Positions 12,975 through 24,197 of a stretch of 64,000 bases of DNA are shown in pieces (the stretch's first letter is position 1; each line of letters begins with the position of its first letter). The translations under genes were made by a program, and so were the position numbers. This DNA is from Triglochin maritima (Eukaryota > Streptophyta > Magnoliopsida > Alismatales > Juncaginaceae). The DNA is taken from positions 11,504,501-11,568,500 of the forward strand of contig OY821775.1 in the NCBI GenBank assembly GCA_963682175.1, given 5' to 3'. The notes under the pieces were generated by a model. The model was given only the letters and a program-made list of their open reading frames with translations. It searched no databases and was not told the DNA's origin.

Positions 12975-15038
12975 TTGTGGACAGGTCGAAAACCCAAATT
13001 GGGATACTTACGTGTTTGGGGTTGTCATGCTGAAGCTAAAATCTTCAATCCACAAATTAAGAAACTTGACCCTAAAACCATTAGTTGTTATTTCATCGGT
13101 TATCCAGATAGATCCAAAGGTTTTCGTTTTTATTGCCCATCTTATACCACTAAAATTGTTGAAACGAGACATGCTGTATTTTTAGAAAATGACAAGAATA
13201 GTGGGAGTAGTGAAATTAGAAAAGTGAATCTCGAGGAAAATCGGACTTATGTTCCAATCCCGATTATCCGTGAGGTTTCAAGTTCAACACCTCTTTTGGA
13301 TGTTGTAGACACAACTAATCAACTACTTAATGAAGAACCCCACACTAATGAAGCTCCTGAACCTCCTGAAGAACCTTTACGTAGGTCGCAGAGGGAGCGA
13401 AAATCTGCAATTTCTAATGATTATATTGTATACCTAACCGAAGGATGCGATATTGGCAATGGAGAGGATCCTACCTCATTTAATGAAGCCATTATGAGCG
13501 ATAAATCATCTCAATGGCTAGAAGCCATGAATGAAGAGATGAAATCGATGGAAATTAATGAAGTTTGGGACCTTGTTGATTTACCAACTGGATCTAAGCC
13601 AATAGGATGTAAATGGGTCTATAAGACCAAGACAAACTCCAAAGGTAACATCGAAAGATTTAAGGCCCGACTTGTCGCTAAAGGCTTTACACAAAGGGAA
13701 GGCATCCATTTTGATAATATATTTTCTCCGGTCTCAAAGAAAGACTCACTTAGAATTGTTTTAGCCTTAGTAGCTCATTATGATTTAGAATTACATCAGA
13801 TGGATGTAAAAACTGCATTCCTTAATGGTGACTTGCAAGAGAAACTTTTTATGACACAACCAAAAGGTTTTGTCGTAAAAGGCAAGGAACATATGGGATG
13901 TCGATTAAAGAAATCCATATATGGCTTAAAACAAGCATCTAGACAATGGTATCTTAAGTTTGATGAGGTGATAACTAACTTTGGATTTAAAGAAAATGTG
14001 ATTGATCAATGCATATATCTTAAGGTTAGTGGGAGTAAGTTTATCATTCTCGTCTTGTATGTGGATGATATTTTGCTAGCCAGTAGTGATTTAGACATGT
14101 TATATGAGACCAAACGATTTCTTTCAAACAAGTTTGAAATGAAGGATCTTGGTGAAGCCACTTATGTTATTGGCATTGAAATTCATCGAGATCGGTATCG
14201 TGGGATTTTAGGATTATCTCAAAAGGCATATATTGAGAAAATGCTTAAAAAATATAACATGCAAAACTGCTCCCCAAGTGTTGCTCGTATCGTAAAGGGT
14301 GACAAATTTAGCAAATTACAGTTTCCTAAAAATGAATTAGAACGTGCACAAATGAAGCAAATTCTTTATGCCTCAGTGGTTGGAAGTTTAATGTATGCTC
14401 AAGTTTGTACACGTCCTGATTTGGCATTTGCAGTTGGTATGCTTGGTCGATATCAAATAGATCCAGTGATGGATCATTGGAAAGCTGCCAAAAAGGTTTT
14501 ACGCTATTTACAAGGGACAAAAGACTATATGCTTACTTACAGAAGGTTAGATAACCTTGAGGTTATTGGTTTTTCTGATTCTGACTTTTCTGGATGCATT
14601 GACAGTAAGAAATCCACGTCGGGTTACATATACATGCTTGCAAAGAGACCAATATCATGGAAGAGTGTCAAGCAGTCTTTACGGACATCTTCCATAATGC
14701 AAGCGGAATTTGTGGTATGCTATGAGGTTACTGTTCAAGCCGTTCGGTTAAAGAATTTTGTACCTGAGCTTCAAGTAGTTGATAGTATTTCGAGATCACT
14801 CACATTATTTTGTGATAATGAAACTGTTGTTTTCTTCTCTATAAACAACAAGTCAAGTGGTGCATCCAAGTGGATTGACATCAAATATCTTGTTGTTAAA
14901 GACAAATTCAAAGATGGTACTATTGTCATACAACACATAAGAACACGAGCAATGTTAGTTGATTCACTAACAAAGGCTCTACCACCCAGTCTCTTTAGAG
15001 AGCATGTTGCCGGCATGAGTTTGGTAAATGTAATGTAA
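12975..15038 (+). pseudogene. Copia reverse transcriptase-RNase H region (open)
   Basis: 687 uninterrupted codons. The reverse transcriptase domain covers roughly residues 200-450, with LHQMDVKTAFLNGDL and the catalytic YVDDILLASSD (copia YVDD). RNase H covers about residues 540-680 (IGFSDSDFSGCIDSKKSTSGY ... FCDNETVV ... HIRTRAMLVDSLTK). It is open despite the upstream lesions. In life it would be part of one gag-pol polyprotein, so it is classed with the broken element. Confidence 0.9.
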
Positions 15039-15368
15039 TGTTGTTAATGACTAATGTGTATGACATTATATGTTGAAGCTTCAATGATGTGTTTGACTTT
15101 GATTTGTAAAAGTTTGCTTCTTATTTCTTGTGTACAATATTATTATTTAAGCAAACAAATTTATGAACCTAATGACTTATGTTGACTGAATTTGGAAAGA
15201 TTACCAAATACCATAATTGATGGGGTCAAATGATGACGTTAATTATTTGACTACATTGGTTTGGTTTGGTGATTCTGACTGAGTGAAGTATATGTTTTAA
15301 TGAAATTATGTTGGCCAATTTTGTATGTGCTTTTGTAAATGGAACTAATGATAATTGATGTTACGACC

Positions 15369-15379
15369 AAGTGGGTGAA
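15369..15379 (+). promoter_or_regulatory. Polypurine tract of copia element
   Basis: AAGTGGGTGAA directly abuts LTR2 and is the expected plus-strand primer. Confidence 0.6.
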
Positions 15380-15776
15380 TGTTATTATTATGTGGCCTAT
15401 GAATTATTCCATTAAGTAATTAATTAAAGCCATGCATATCCATTTAGTGTGTTAGTGGGTAGTTATTTTGATGGAAGAAACTATCACACACAAAATTCTA
15501 TAAATAAAGGTTTTTGGTCCCAATTGTTGCCCTAGTTAATTTTCACCATCCTCTCTCTAAATTTTCTCCCAAAATTCAAGAGGATCATCCATCATCAAGT
15601 CTAGGGAAAATAATTGAAGATCACTGCCCTAAGGTTTCGCTTCCGCTTTACGTTCTTCAAGATGTCTTTGACATCTAGTTGTAAGTATTTCTTTTATGTT
15701 ATTTTATACAGAATTTAGTATAAGATCTTGTTGTTTATCATGTTGTTAATGTATTAGAACATACTTATTTCTAACA
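15380..15776 (+). repeat. Copia 3' LTR
   Basis: Same length as LTR1 with about eight substitutions (for example CTACCACAC versus CTATCACAC and TTGTCCTAG versus TTGCCCTAG). Followed by the AAAAA duplication. Confidence 0.95.
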
Positions 15777-15781
15777 AAAAA

Positions 15782-16095
15782 TACATAATCCACATATTTT
15801 GTATGCCTTCTGTTTGATCATCCATTTGAAGTCTAAAAGCAAGAATCCAAATAGACATAATGCTCCAAAACACAACCACCAAAGAACACAGTTTACATTG
15901 ACATCAATAGGTTTCCATTTCCAACAGTTCAATTACATGCACATAAACAAAGCCCCTTTTGGTGGTGACAAAAAACCCATAACAATCAAATTGGGTGATG
16001 GTCACCTATTTCTGCCTTCTGTTCTTCAGATTACACAATTCAGAAGGGAGACCAAAGAGGTTACTTGGGCAAGAGGGGAGCTGGGATTCGACAGG
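15782..16095 (-). other. 3' flank (probable 3' UTR) of the PYL gene
   Basis: Lies between the copia insertion and the PYL stop codon. It has no coding signal of its own; a 119-codon plus-strand open frame here runs antisense into the last PYL exon and is not credible. Confidence 0.5.
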
Positions 16096-17338
16096 TTAGC
16101 AATTCACGACGCCATTTGCTTGCTCTTGTGCAGCAAGACGCTCAGAAACGTCGGTTAATGATTTGAGGTTGCACTTGATCAGAGCTTCGACGAAGTAACA
16201 TGTTTCTTCCTCGGTGTTTCCCTCTGGAACATCGACCACGAACGATTCAATTACCAAGGTTCCTTGCCTCCCCTCGATGATCTCGGGATGGAGACTGGTG
16301 ATGGATGAGTAATTCTGAGATTTGTAAACTTGTTAGAGGTTGGAGAGACCAAGAAAAGAGATTAAAAGGCATTTGGTCAAACACATGCTAAATTTAGAAA
16401 CAAGGACAAAATTGAAAGGGAGAGAACATACATAGATTTCACACTTTAATATAGACATAGTGGTTGCTTAAGGAACGGGCAAATGGTGCAAAAATGCAGG
16501 GAGAAAAACATTGTCCAAAAACTAAAACTTGTTTGGAGGCAGCTAACATCAAAGTCCAGAAGAAACTTTAATTTTGAATTTACCAAGATCATATTCTGCA
16601 AAGATTCTTGTGATCCCTTCAAAAGAGGAAAGGAGGAGGAAATTAGTAACAGAGGGTGCAATTATACATCCACATTCTCCCCCAAATGAAGACCATTAAG
16701 GAAAATTCCACTAAGCATGCCATGCAGAGGAACAAACCAAGAAAAGATTAAGAATTCCACGCACCATAAACAAACTACATTGGCTTCTACAAAAGATAGG
16801 AAAAGAACATGCAACATGAATAGATGAAACTCGAATTAATTACCTTAAGGCGATGATCGCCGCCGACAATCTTCATGCTAAGGATGTGCTCATTGTCATC
16901 AAGATACTCGAGTCTCTCGGTGCTGGTGGTGGCAGGAAGTCCGGATTTAACATTGACCTCGCGAAGACTTCCGATCTCGAGATCCCCAAGCAACTTACAT
17001 CTGCTAATGAACGGCTTGTACTTCTGGGGTTGATCGAATCTCCTCACCAACGACCAAACCTATAACAAAACAAACAAACACCCCCAATTAATCAATATAA
17101 GCAACACCAATTCAGCAAAATCCAACAGATAAAATAGAATTCACGCTTTTATACTCACAAACCCCAATCCCTTCAACTTTTTTTAATAAAAAAAGTCAAA
17201 TTAAGTAAAGAAACCCCAACAACAAAAACCAAAACCAATTCTCCTTATCCAAAAAACCCATCCTTACCAGTTTTCCACATGTTTTCTTCGGTTCCCCGAA
17301 ATGGGTAAGAATCAAAACGTCAAACCATGCACTATAAC

Positions 17339-17372
<34 letters not shown>

Positions 17373-17774
17373 AAAAAAATCCAATACCCCATAAAGATCC
17401 CATCTTTCCCACTTCCCCCAACCTTTCCTTCGATTCCCGAAAATGGGTATTCATCAAAACACCAAACCGAACCCTCAACATTACAAATCCCAAACCCCGA
17501 ATCCAACAAACCCCTCAAACCCACCTTCTCCCTCCATCAAAATCCCATCTTTCCCACCAGCCCCGACCTTTCCTTCGATTTCCCGAAATGGGTAAGAATC
17601 AGAACACCAAACCGAGCTCTCAAAATCCAAAACCCAAAAGGAAGAGGAGAGTAAGGGGTTGGTTGCTCTCACGAGGTCAACGGGAGCCTTGATGTGGTTG
17701 ACAAGTACGGACGAGCACTGCCCGTCTCGGGTTGGGTGCCGGTGGTGCTTCCGGACCAGCTCAGTCTCCAGCAT
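16096..17774 (-). CDS. PYL9: Abscisic acid receptor, PYR/PYL/RCAR family, PYL8/PYL9-like (3 exons)
   Basis: Soluble START-fold ABA receptor that inhibits clade A PP2C phosphatases when hormone is bound. Exons on the minus strand: 17774-17673, 17059-16844 and 16314-16096 (34 + 72 + 72 codons, then TAA). All introns are GT-AG and in frame. Diagnostic motifs are [21 protein letters not shown] with the ligand lysine, the gate loop SGLPA (in [14 protein letters not shown]), the latch GGDHRL, and [20 protein letters not shown] before the C-terminal helix [14 protein letters not shown]. The N-terminus [17 protein letters not shown] suits the PYL7-10 group; PYL8 and PYL9 are near-equal candidates. 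The chosen Met gives 178 residues, slightly short of the usual 185-190; the frame is open upstream to 17918, so a different start is possible. Asp in APVDLVWS occupies a position usually His. The gene looks functional. It is closely flanked by a copia element downstream and a MULE upstream. Confidence 0.93.
17060..17672 (-). other. PYL intron 1 with C31 run and diverged tandem repeats
   Basis: The plus strand shows a C-run of 31 at 17340-17370 followed by nine A. Three diverged copies of a block containing CCCGAAATGGGTAAGAATCA start near 17295, 17438 and 17579, about 142 bp apart. Proline- or glycine-rich open frames across the run are artefacts. Confidence 0.7.
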
Positions 17775-18054
17775 CGTTTTTGTCTCGAGAGCTACGCTTC
17801 GTTTCCTCGAGGTCGAGAGCTGTAATGGAGGCGTATTATTATGGAGGTGGGGTTGGAGTTTGACATTTTTGTTCGGGTAAATTACGGGATTGCCGCCGCC
17901 GCTTTCCTCTTTCGCCACAGGGTGTGTTTTTTATTATAAGTTCCACGCGGGATGTTACGGGTGGAAGTTGACGGCCGAGGACACTTTTGTAATTTTGAAT
18001 CTTTTACCTTTAACTTTTTTAATACTGGAAATAGTAATGTGAGTAACCTTGTCG
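17775..18054 (-). promoter_or_regulatory. 5' flank of PYL gene, truncated by a MULE insertion
   Basis: Only about 280 bp separate the PYL start codon from the left terminus of the MULE copy at 18055. Core promoter and 5' UTR must lie here or extend into the transposon. No clear TATA box was identified. Confidence 0.4.
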
Positions 18055-20006
18055 TGTGATTGATATTCATCGTCGGAAAACTACTTAAATCGTCCGTATA
18101 GATTATCATTCTGTCTTAGGTCGACCTCGTACCTTAGTATTTTCTGCAGATTCTCCATAGTTCGACTGATCGGGGTGTAACTGTTCGTATAAAATACGAG
18201 AGACACTACGAATCACTGCAGGGTCGCTCTCCGAAATTTGAGCTTCCGAAAATGCTCGACGTCTTGTGCTGACTGATCCACAAACTTTGACATCTGGACT
18301 CCTTCTCCAATGACAAGTGTTTTCCAGAATGGATGAATCTGCTCTAAATAAATTTCATCACCTGACGCAAAACACTCGTACATGGTACATGCACAATGAA
18401 TCACATGTGATGTCAGAAAAGCACACTCCCAACGATATTCAACTTCATTACTTAAGTCGTTCATTCTCTTCAACTCTTTAGTCAATAATGATAAGCAGTG
18501 ATGCGAAACTCGGTCATTTATATACTGAAACAAAGGACCTATGTAGTTTGTCAAATTTCGACGTCTCGAATCTTCAAAAAAGTTCCGAATATTCGTCAGC
18601 TGCATTTCAATAGCCGAGTTCACGCGGTCGAAAATAGTGTCGAGAGCGGCAGTCGAGATAGTGATCCACTCTTTAGAGCTGAATGTGCATTTTCCACCCT
18701 ACAGTTCGTAGTTTTGCCGAATTAAAGAACTTTATTCGTCCAATTCAACACAAACTTTTCTTTATCCACCAACCACGTGTCTTCCACATACTCCGTGAGC
18801 ACTGGCCAGGACTTGAAAGAATCTTTCAGATTATGGACTGATCTATCATAATCCGTCTGTGAATGAGAAACCATAACTCTCCTCCACTTTCCACGCCTAA
18901 AACTCTCTGCAAGCTGCTTGCGCTTGCCGAATACGTGGTATGCGTAGTTGTACACGTCTTTGTTGATATGTCAGGTGCAAAGTAAATGAGCAGACTCAGG
19001 AAAAACCACTGCTAATGGTCGCATCAGACCCATCTCCCGGTCCGTTATTATTGCAGTCGGGCTAACAATATTCAATAACAGATCTCGCAACCTCTCCAAC
19101 ACCCACCGGTAACTAGACTCGGTCTCATCGTTCAAAATCGCATATCCGACGAGGAAAATCATGTTTGTTGGAGTAACTTCAATCATCTCAAACAAAGTCA
19201 TCTTGTACTTGTTCGTCTTATACATCGAATCCATGCAAATTACGAATGTGTATGTACGCAACAATTGAACTGAAGTCGGATGTGCCAAAAATACGTGAGT
19301 GAGAACATTAGTTTCTTCATCTGCCATAATCCAATGCAAATAGTTATACTGCACTGCCTGACTGAGAAACTGTTGAGCGGGATTCCTGTCTTCAGATTTC
19401 GTCATCCTCATGTACTCTCTGAAGTTATAAATGTGTCTTTGATTGGGATTATCCTCCGGGAATTTCTCCTTTACTGCCAACAAAATGTTACGTGGTATTG
19501 TTTGTGACTCAGTCGTATCACGAGAACTCATTTCATGTCTGCGATCACATCTCAGGTAACAATTCATCCGGTTATCTGCTTTTGGTTTGTATGATGATAT
19601 AACCAAAAAAAATCTAGCTCCTATTGCAACTTGTTTCGCCCATTTACAAGCTTCCTCGATTGTTGTAAATATTTGTTTACTATCAAAAAGTTCACTGTAA
19701 TCTACTCCATCACCACCGAAATCTTGAAACGGAACCTGAAAAAAATTAATTTCACAGAAAATTAAAAAAAAACGGGGCGTCTGTGCCAGACGCCCGAGTC
19801 GGAAAAAATCCGCCCCCGTTACCTCACCGGATTCAGGTGCTTCGCCAGATATTTTCGTGGTGTTGGTACTAGGAATGTGAGTAAAACTGAGTCAAAAATC
19901 TTATTTCAAGATACACGACGAAATGAGTATTAAGTGATTTGTTAAGGGCAAAAAAGTAATTGTTGGGACGATTTAAGTAGTTTTCCGGCGACGAATAGTA
20001 ACCCCT
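18055..20006 (-). mobile_element. MULE copy B, decayed, with both terminal inverted repeats
   Basis: The left terminus at about 18061-18095 contains GGAAAACTACTTAAATCGTCC. The right terminus at about 19967-20002 is its inverted counterpart, and both match the termini of the complete copy at 50228-56778. The interior holds only transposase remnants; the PMD-gene half is deleted. Outer limits are uncertain by a few bases and I could not find a convincing 9-bp duplication. Confidence 0.82.
18213..19852 (-). pseudogene. MULE transposase remnant (copy B)
   Basis: Fragments read on the minus strand in the same order as the transposase at 53492-56623. A first exon near 19852-19823 has ATA in place of the start codon. 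Exon-2 start GTTCCGTTTCAAGATTTCGG lies near 19738. A 211-codon block (19606-18971) carries the MULE domain (FVICMDSMYKTNKYKM ... AIITDREMGLMRP) but has an internal deletion after EMSSRD. Further blocks are 18955-18722 and 18623-18213, the latter with a degenerate SWIM finger (WECAFLTSHVIHCACT). Stops and frameshifts separate the blocks. Confidence 0.85.
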
Positions 20007-20206
20007 TATGTATAATGTTTTTTGCAAGTAATGTTAGGTTGATTAGGTTTGGAAGTGTTTTTTTTCCTTCTCATGTATGTATGTGAAAGTTATGATTTAT
20101 TTTAAAAAGGGAGAAGAAAAAAATGTACAATATAAAACCACGCTACATAAGGTTTTTTTTTTTCTTTTTTTTCTCTCTCAAGAAAACACAAAGATACATG
20201 ATATTT

Positions 20207-20475
20207 TATTAGAGAATAATCTCACAATGGTTAAAATGAAAACTTTCTCATGAGTTATAATTGTAAGACCCATTTACTTATCATTAATTGATTTTTAGTT
20301 GGATATCTATACTTCAACATGATATCATAGCCAGAAATGTCAAACAACCAGCTTAACATATCCACCATCATTGTTATTCACGTGTAGACACCAAGAGAAA
20401 AAATATCTTGATCACGCATGCGGAAGAGTGTTAGATAATAATCTCACATCGGTTAAACATCTGGACTTTCTCTTG
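20207..20475 (+). mobile_element. TRIM-like remnant (terminal-repeat retrotransposon in miniature)
   Basis: A 113-bp LTR-like segment (20207-20319) with AATAATCTCACAATGGTTAAA ends CTTCAACA. It is followed directly by TGATATCATAGCC (20320-20332), a decayed initiator-tRNA primer site. About 100 bp further, CGGAAGAG (20421-20428, purine tract) precedes TGTTAGATAATAATCTCACA, the start of a second copy that loses similarity near 20475. This order is the TRIM layout. Confidence 0.65.
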
Positions 20476-21155
20476 GCCGGATTTACGAAGTGATTCTCTT
20501 GGAGTGTATTCTAATCGTTGCAAAGCATATGCCATTTGTTGTTGATTCTATATATGAAGCCATGCAAAGTATGAAATTTCTATAATCTCAAAAATAGAAA
20601 GTGCAATATGTTACTTTTAACAACAATACCCATTTCCTGATAAAATAGAGTAAACGGAAGCAAAAAAACATCGATTTTTACTGGATTTTTGGATAGAAAC
20701 TATGATTTCGTAACTTAAAAAGGTAACATTTTTAGCGTTTTATATCGTACCAGATAAAGGAAGATAGATATATATATCAAGATATCATCTCTTTAAGTTA
20801 AGCGAACTAAGACTAAACAACACACTGTATTAGTTTTCAGAACTTCACAGGCTAAAAGCCTAAACTTTGCGACATAGTTGTTTACACACTGTATTAGTTT
20901 TCAGAACTTCACAGGCTAAAAGCCTAAACTTTGCGACATAGTCGTTTATATTCGCTTTGTTAATATAATATAATATCAATGCTTCATGAAAAAAAGTGTT
21001 CATATCTTGTTAGTTCACAATGCATGCACAAATTAAATTCTTTTGTTTGCCACCTACACTTAATTTTACCATCTAAACAACTATTTTGATATTTCGTATA
21101 TAATACGAATATATACTCCTTAAAATATGCCCAGTGGTGGCCCTACGTATGGGCT
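20476..21155. other. Intergenic, contains one tandem duplication
   Basis: AT-rich, no coding signal. Position 20821-20948 is a tandem duplication with 64-bp period (CACACTGTATTAGTTTTCAG ...), the two copies differing at about one base. Confidence 0.6.
20821..20948. repeat. Tandem duplication, 64-bp unit x 2
   Basis: 20821-20884 and 20885-20948 are near-identical (GACATAGTTG versus GACATAGTCG). Confidence 0.9.
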
Positions 21156-23220
21156 CAGGCTCTGATACCACTGTAGGATTTCATGTTTAATTATACATAT
21201 ATATTTTCGAATTTGTATGTATAATAAGGATCAATTTTCAATTTTCTATAATTTATTTCATGCATGCATCAATTTGTTTCAATATCTAGTTTCAAAACTT
21301 TATTAAAACAAATTTGGACTCCGAAATTCGTACCTAGAAGTTCTCTAAAACTTCTTGAAGATTCGGAGACGTTGGGGATGCTCCTCGCTGCGCCGGATGC
21401 CTCCGAGTATTCACCAAACTCTAAACAAGATCAGAGAGAGGGAAGCTAGTCTCTCAATATCCGATAGGGTTTAGAATCCAATTACTAACCCCTCTTTAAT
21501 TCTCTTGAAAAGATGATCTCTTAAGAACTAAAACTAAACTTAAGAATTAAGGGATTTTCGTGGAGAATTATGGAGAGAGAATTTTTGCACAAGAAATAAT
21601 GAATGAATTAATTGGGTAATGAAATAAGCTTGTATTTATAAGCTCTCTCCAAATTACCTATTCATGTGCAACCCCTTGCCCATGATCTCATGCAAAATTC
21701 CATCTAACCATCCATTATTTAATAATAAATAATATTAGCCACGAATTAAATCAATTATGAACTATTCCATGTATGATCTAATTAATTCTTAAATTAATTC
21801 TGCACAAAACCGTCTGGACCGGTCGACCGTTTCAAGGTTCGGTCGACCGCTCGAACCATGTTTCGGTCGACCGTTCTATAACGCGGTCGACCGTTCGTAA
21901 CACGAACTATTCCATCGCAATGTTCGGTCGACCGATCACATTCGGTCGACCGTTCGAACAGATGAAAATTCCCTGTTATCAGTCGAGACACGTCCGGTCG
22001 ACCGCGCCCGATCGGTCGACCGTTTACTGCTATCCGGTCGATCGTTTGAGCACTGTTCTGCAGACTTGTCAAATTTCGGTTTAACCCCTACAAAATTTGA
22101 CATTTCGGGATTAGTAGTAAATTCACAACTTATGTAACACACTATCCTATGTAATGATCAATCATTACACCCCATAATATTTACATCACATATGAATTTG
22201 ATTTAGATTCTAATTGTGTTATTAATCACAACATAATTTTGATTTTGCTTGTTCACCCCATGTGTCATATTTTCTACATGAAACCCGACACATCTTATGA
22301 ACTCAAAATCCCCATTTCTTGTTTCCCAGTTTTGCGGTGTGACCTATGGGAGGATCTAAACTAAGTTTGCAGTGATATTAAGAGCTTAATATCACAAGGT
22401 ATAAGCGGTATCTAGCTACACATTATAGCTCCCAATTAGTTAGATGTCTTAATTCCACTCGAACCAAAACCCGATCCAATTAGTGATGGAGTGCACCACT
22501 TGTGTCCGTCCCTTGCCTCATGATATTAAGAATAGACACAAAGTAGTATTGTGTCATCTTTGTATTAGTATTCATTTCTTGATCTCTTTAAGCTAGTTAT
22601 AAATATGTGACTTTACTCAAATCACATTGTGCACATTATAACTTTGCTTTATCAAGGGGCCCACTAATATCATCACTCAATTAAGAGGGACAATGATAGT
22701 CTTTTGACTAACTATCTTCTCCAACAAAAGTTGTACTTAACCAACCAATGCCTTTACACTACACTGATCGATAGTTCAAGACACTAATCTAATTAAGTAT
22801 TTCTTAAGTGATTAGATATAAGTCTCATATCAAAGGACCAAAGACACAGTAAAATATTAATGACACAGAAACACATTTCTATAATATTTTACTTATTAGG
22901 TCTATTCAGTATACAAAAGTAATATTTTCCTCTTTTGCATACCCGTGTTGTCACTCACTTGTAGAGCTACAATGATCTATGACCAACACGACAATCTTAA
23001 CTCGGTAATTAATGTTCCATGTTAATTACCATGATTGCGAATATTTTTTGTTTTATGTAAACCAATATCTTTTAGAGCTCTACGGTTAAGGACCAAGAAC
23101 CTCTTCCTTAACACTTCTAAAAGACGAATAACATAAACAAGGAACAAAATGATTTCTCATTCAATTCATAATAATTGACATTTAAAAGTAAATCTTTTAG
23201 AACACATTCCCTTCAATTTA
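21156..23220 (-). mobile_element. LTR with adjacent primer-binding site (minus orientation), right end uncertain
   Basis: On the minus strand TGGTATCAGAGCCTG (21170-21156), the initiator-tRNA primer site, sits one base beyond an LTR end reading ...AATCCTACA. On the plus strand the LTR therefore begins TGTAGGATTTC at 21172. A minus-strand TATAAATA lies near 21633-21640, and the U3 side to its right holds a CGGTCGACCG array. The far LTR end was not fixed; the repeat-like sequence runs to about 23220. No internal coding region remains to the left of the primer site, so this is a truncated element. Confidence 0.6.
21820..22044. repeat. CGGTCGACCG palindrome array 1
   Basis: Eight exact copies of the 10-bp palindrome CGGTCGACCG plus one variant (CGGTCGATCG) in 225 bp, at irregular spacings of roughly 16-60 bp. 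It lies in the U3 side of the LTR that starts at 21172. Confidence 0.92.
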
Positions 23221-24043
23221 TGCTCTCAGGTGGGCATGTGCCCGCCCACTAAATTAAAAACAAATTAATTACCAATTACTAATTTTCTATTGGTATTATT
23301 TATTGGTAAATTTAATTTGGATTTGTAGCATGGATAGTTTGTAGTTTTCGATAATATTAAGATTAAGATTGAATTATGAATCATGATCAATTAGAATTCT
23401 AGGAATTTATGCATGACCTTCCTATTGGGTATATGTCTCAAATTGTTAATATTTTTATGTTCTTAACTCAATCATGAAGTCATATTTTAATTATTGATCC
23501 AACGCTAATATCGCATTATACAACACATTTAATAAACAACGATATTCATTGTGAGATTTTTCTTTTATATTGATGGTAGTATGAAATTGTAAAAATGATA
23601 ATTTCTTTGGTATAATGTCTACCGATCAAATAAATTACTAGATGATATGCTTGAACATTGTTTGGATATGCTTTTCAATTACTGCTTTACAAAATGTTAA
23701 CTTTGCAAATTATTTTAAATATAGCATACTATGTGACTTTTGACTCTGATGATTTTTTTTATAATGGATAAATACATACATCTCTAAAATGTTTCATACC
23801 CATGTTCACCTTTTGTATTTAGTTTTGATTTTATATATTTAGTCAGAACAACGATTAATTTTTTTCTTGATTTTTTGTATCTACCTTTAATCAAAATAGA
23901 AAATAATAATGAAAGTCGATTGATTTTTTGTATTTAACTTTGATTAAAGAATAACTCGCCTTGCCCTGCTTAACTTAGGCGGGGCAGGTAGCGATGGGAC
24001 AAAACCCCACCCTCCCCGCTAATACCCTTATTTTTGCCCTCTC

Positions 24044-24083
<40 letters not shown>

Positions 24084-24197
24084 TCCTGCACCCCCCCTGA
24101 ATATGCCCACGTTAAAATTACAACCAGTAACAATTTTGGCATTAACAAGACATTAATTGATGTCCACATTGTTGAGGATTACATTAGCAAGCAAAAA
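23221..24197. other. Intergenic with C33 run
   Basis: AT-rich to about 23950, then a GC-rich patch (GGCGGGGCAGGTAGCGATGGG) followed by an uninterrupted run of 33 C at 24045-24077. No gene. Confidence 0.6.

Larger units (their letters stand above)
9227..15776 (+). mobile_element. Ty1/copia LTR retrotransposon, full structure, decayed coding region
   Basis: Two 397-bp direct LTRs (9227-9623 and 15380-15776), each TG...CA, flanked by a 5-bp AAAAA duplication (9222-9226 and 15777-15781). A primer-binding site follows LTR1 and a purine tract precedes LTR2. The domain order gag, protease, integrase, reverse transcriptase, RNase H identifies copia. By eye the LTRs differ at about 8 of 397 positions, so the insertion is fairly young although the polyprotein has several disabling changes. 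It inserted about 320 bp beyond the stop codon of the PYL receptor gene. Confidence 0.95.

Noticed and set aside
17196..17692. Several poly-Pro or poly-Gly open frames around the C31 run
   Set aside because: They are translations of a homopolymer in PYL intron 1.
21820..22044. Possible CRISPR-like array of short repeats
   Set aside because: Plant nuclear DNA, 10-bp palindromes with irregular spacing inside LTRs, no cas genes; not a CRISPR.
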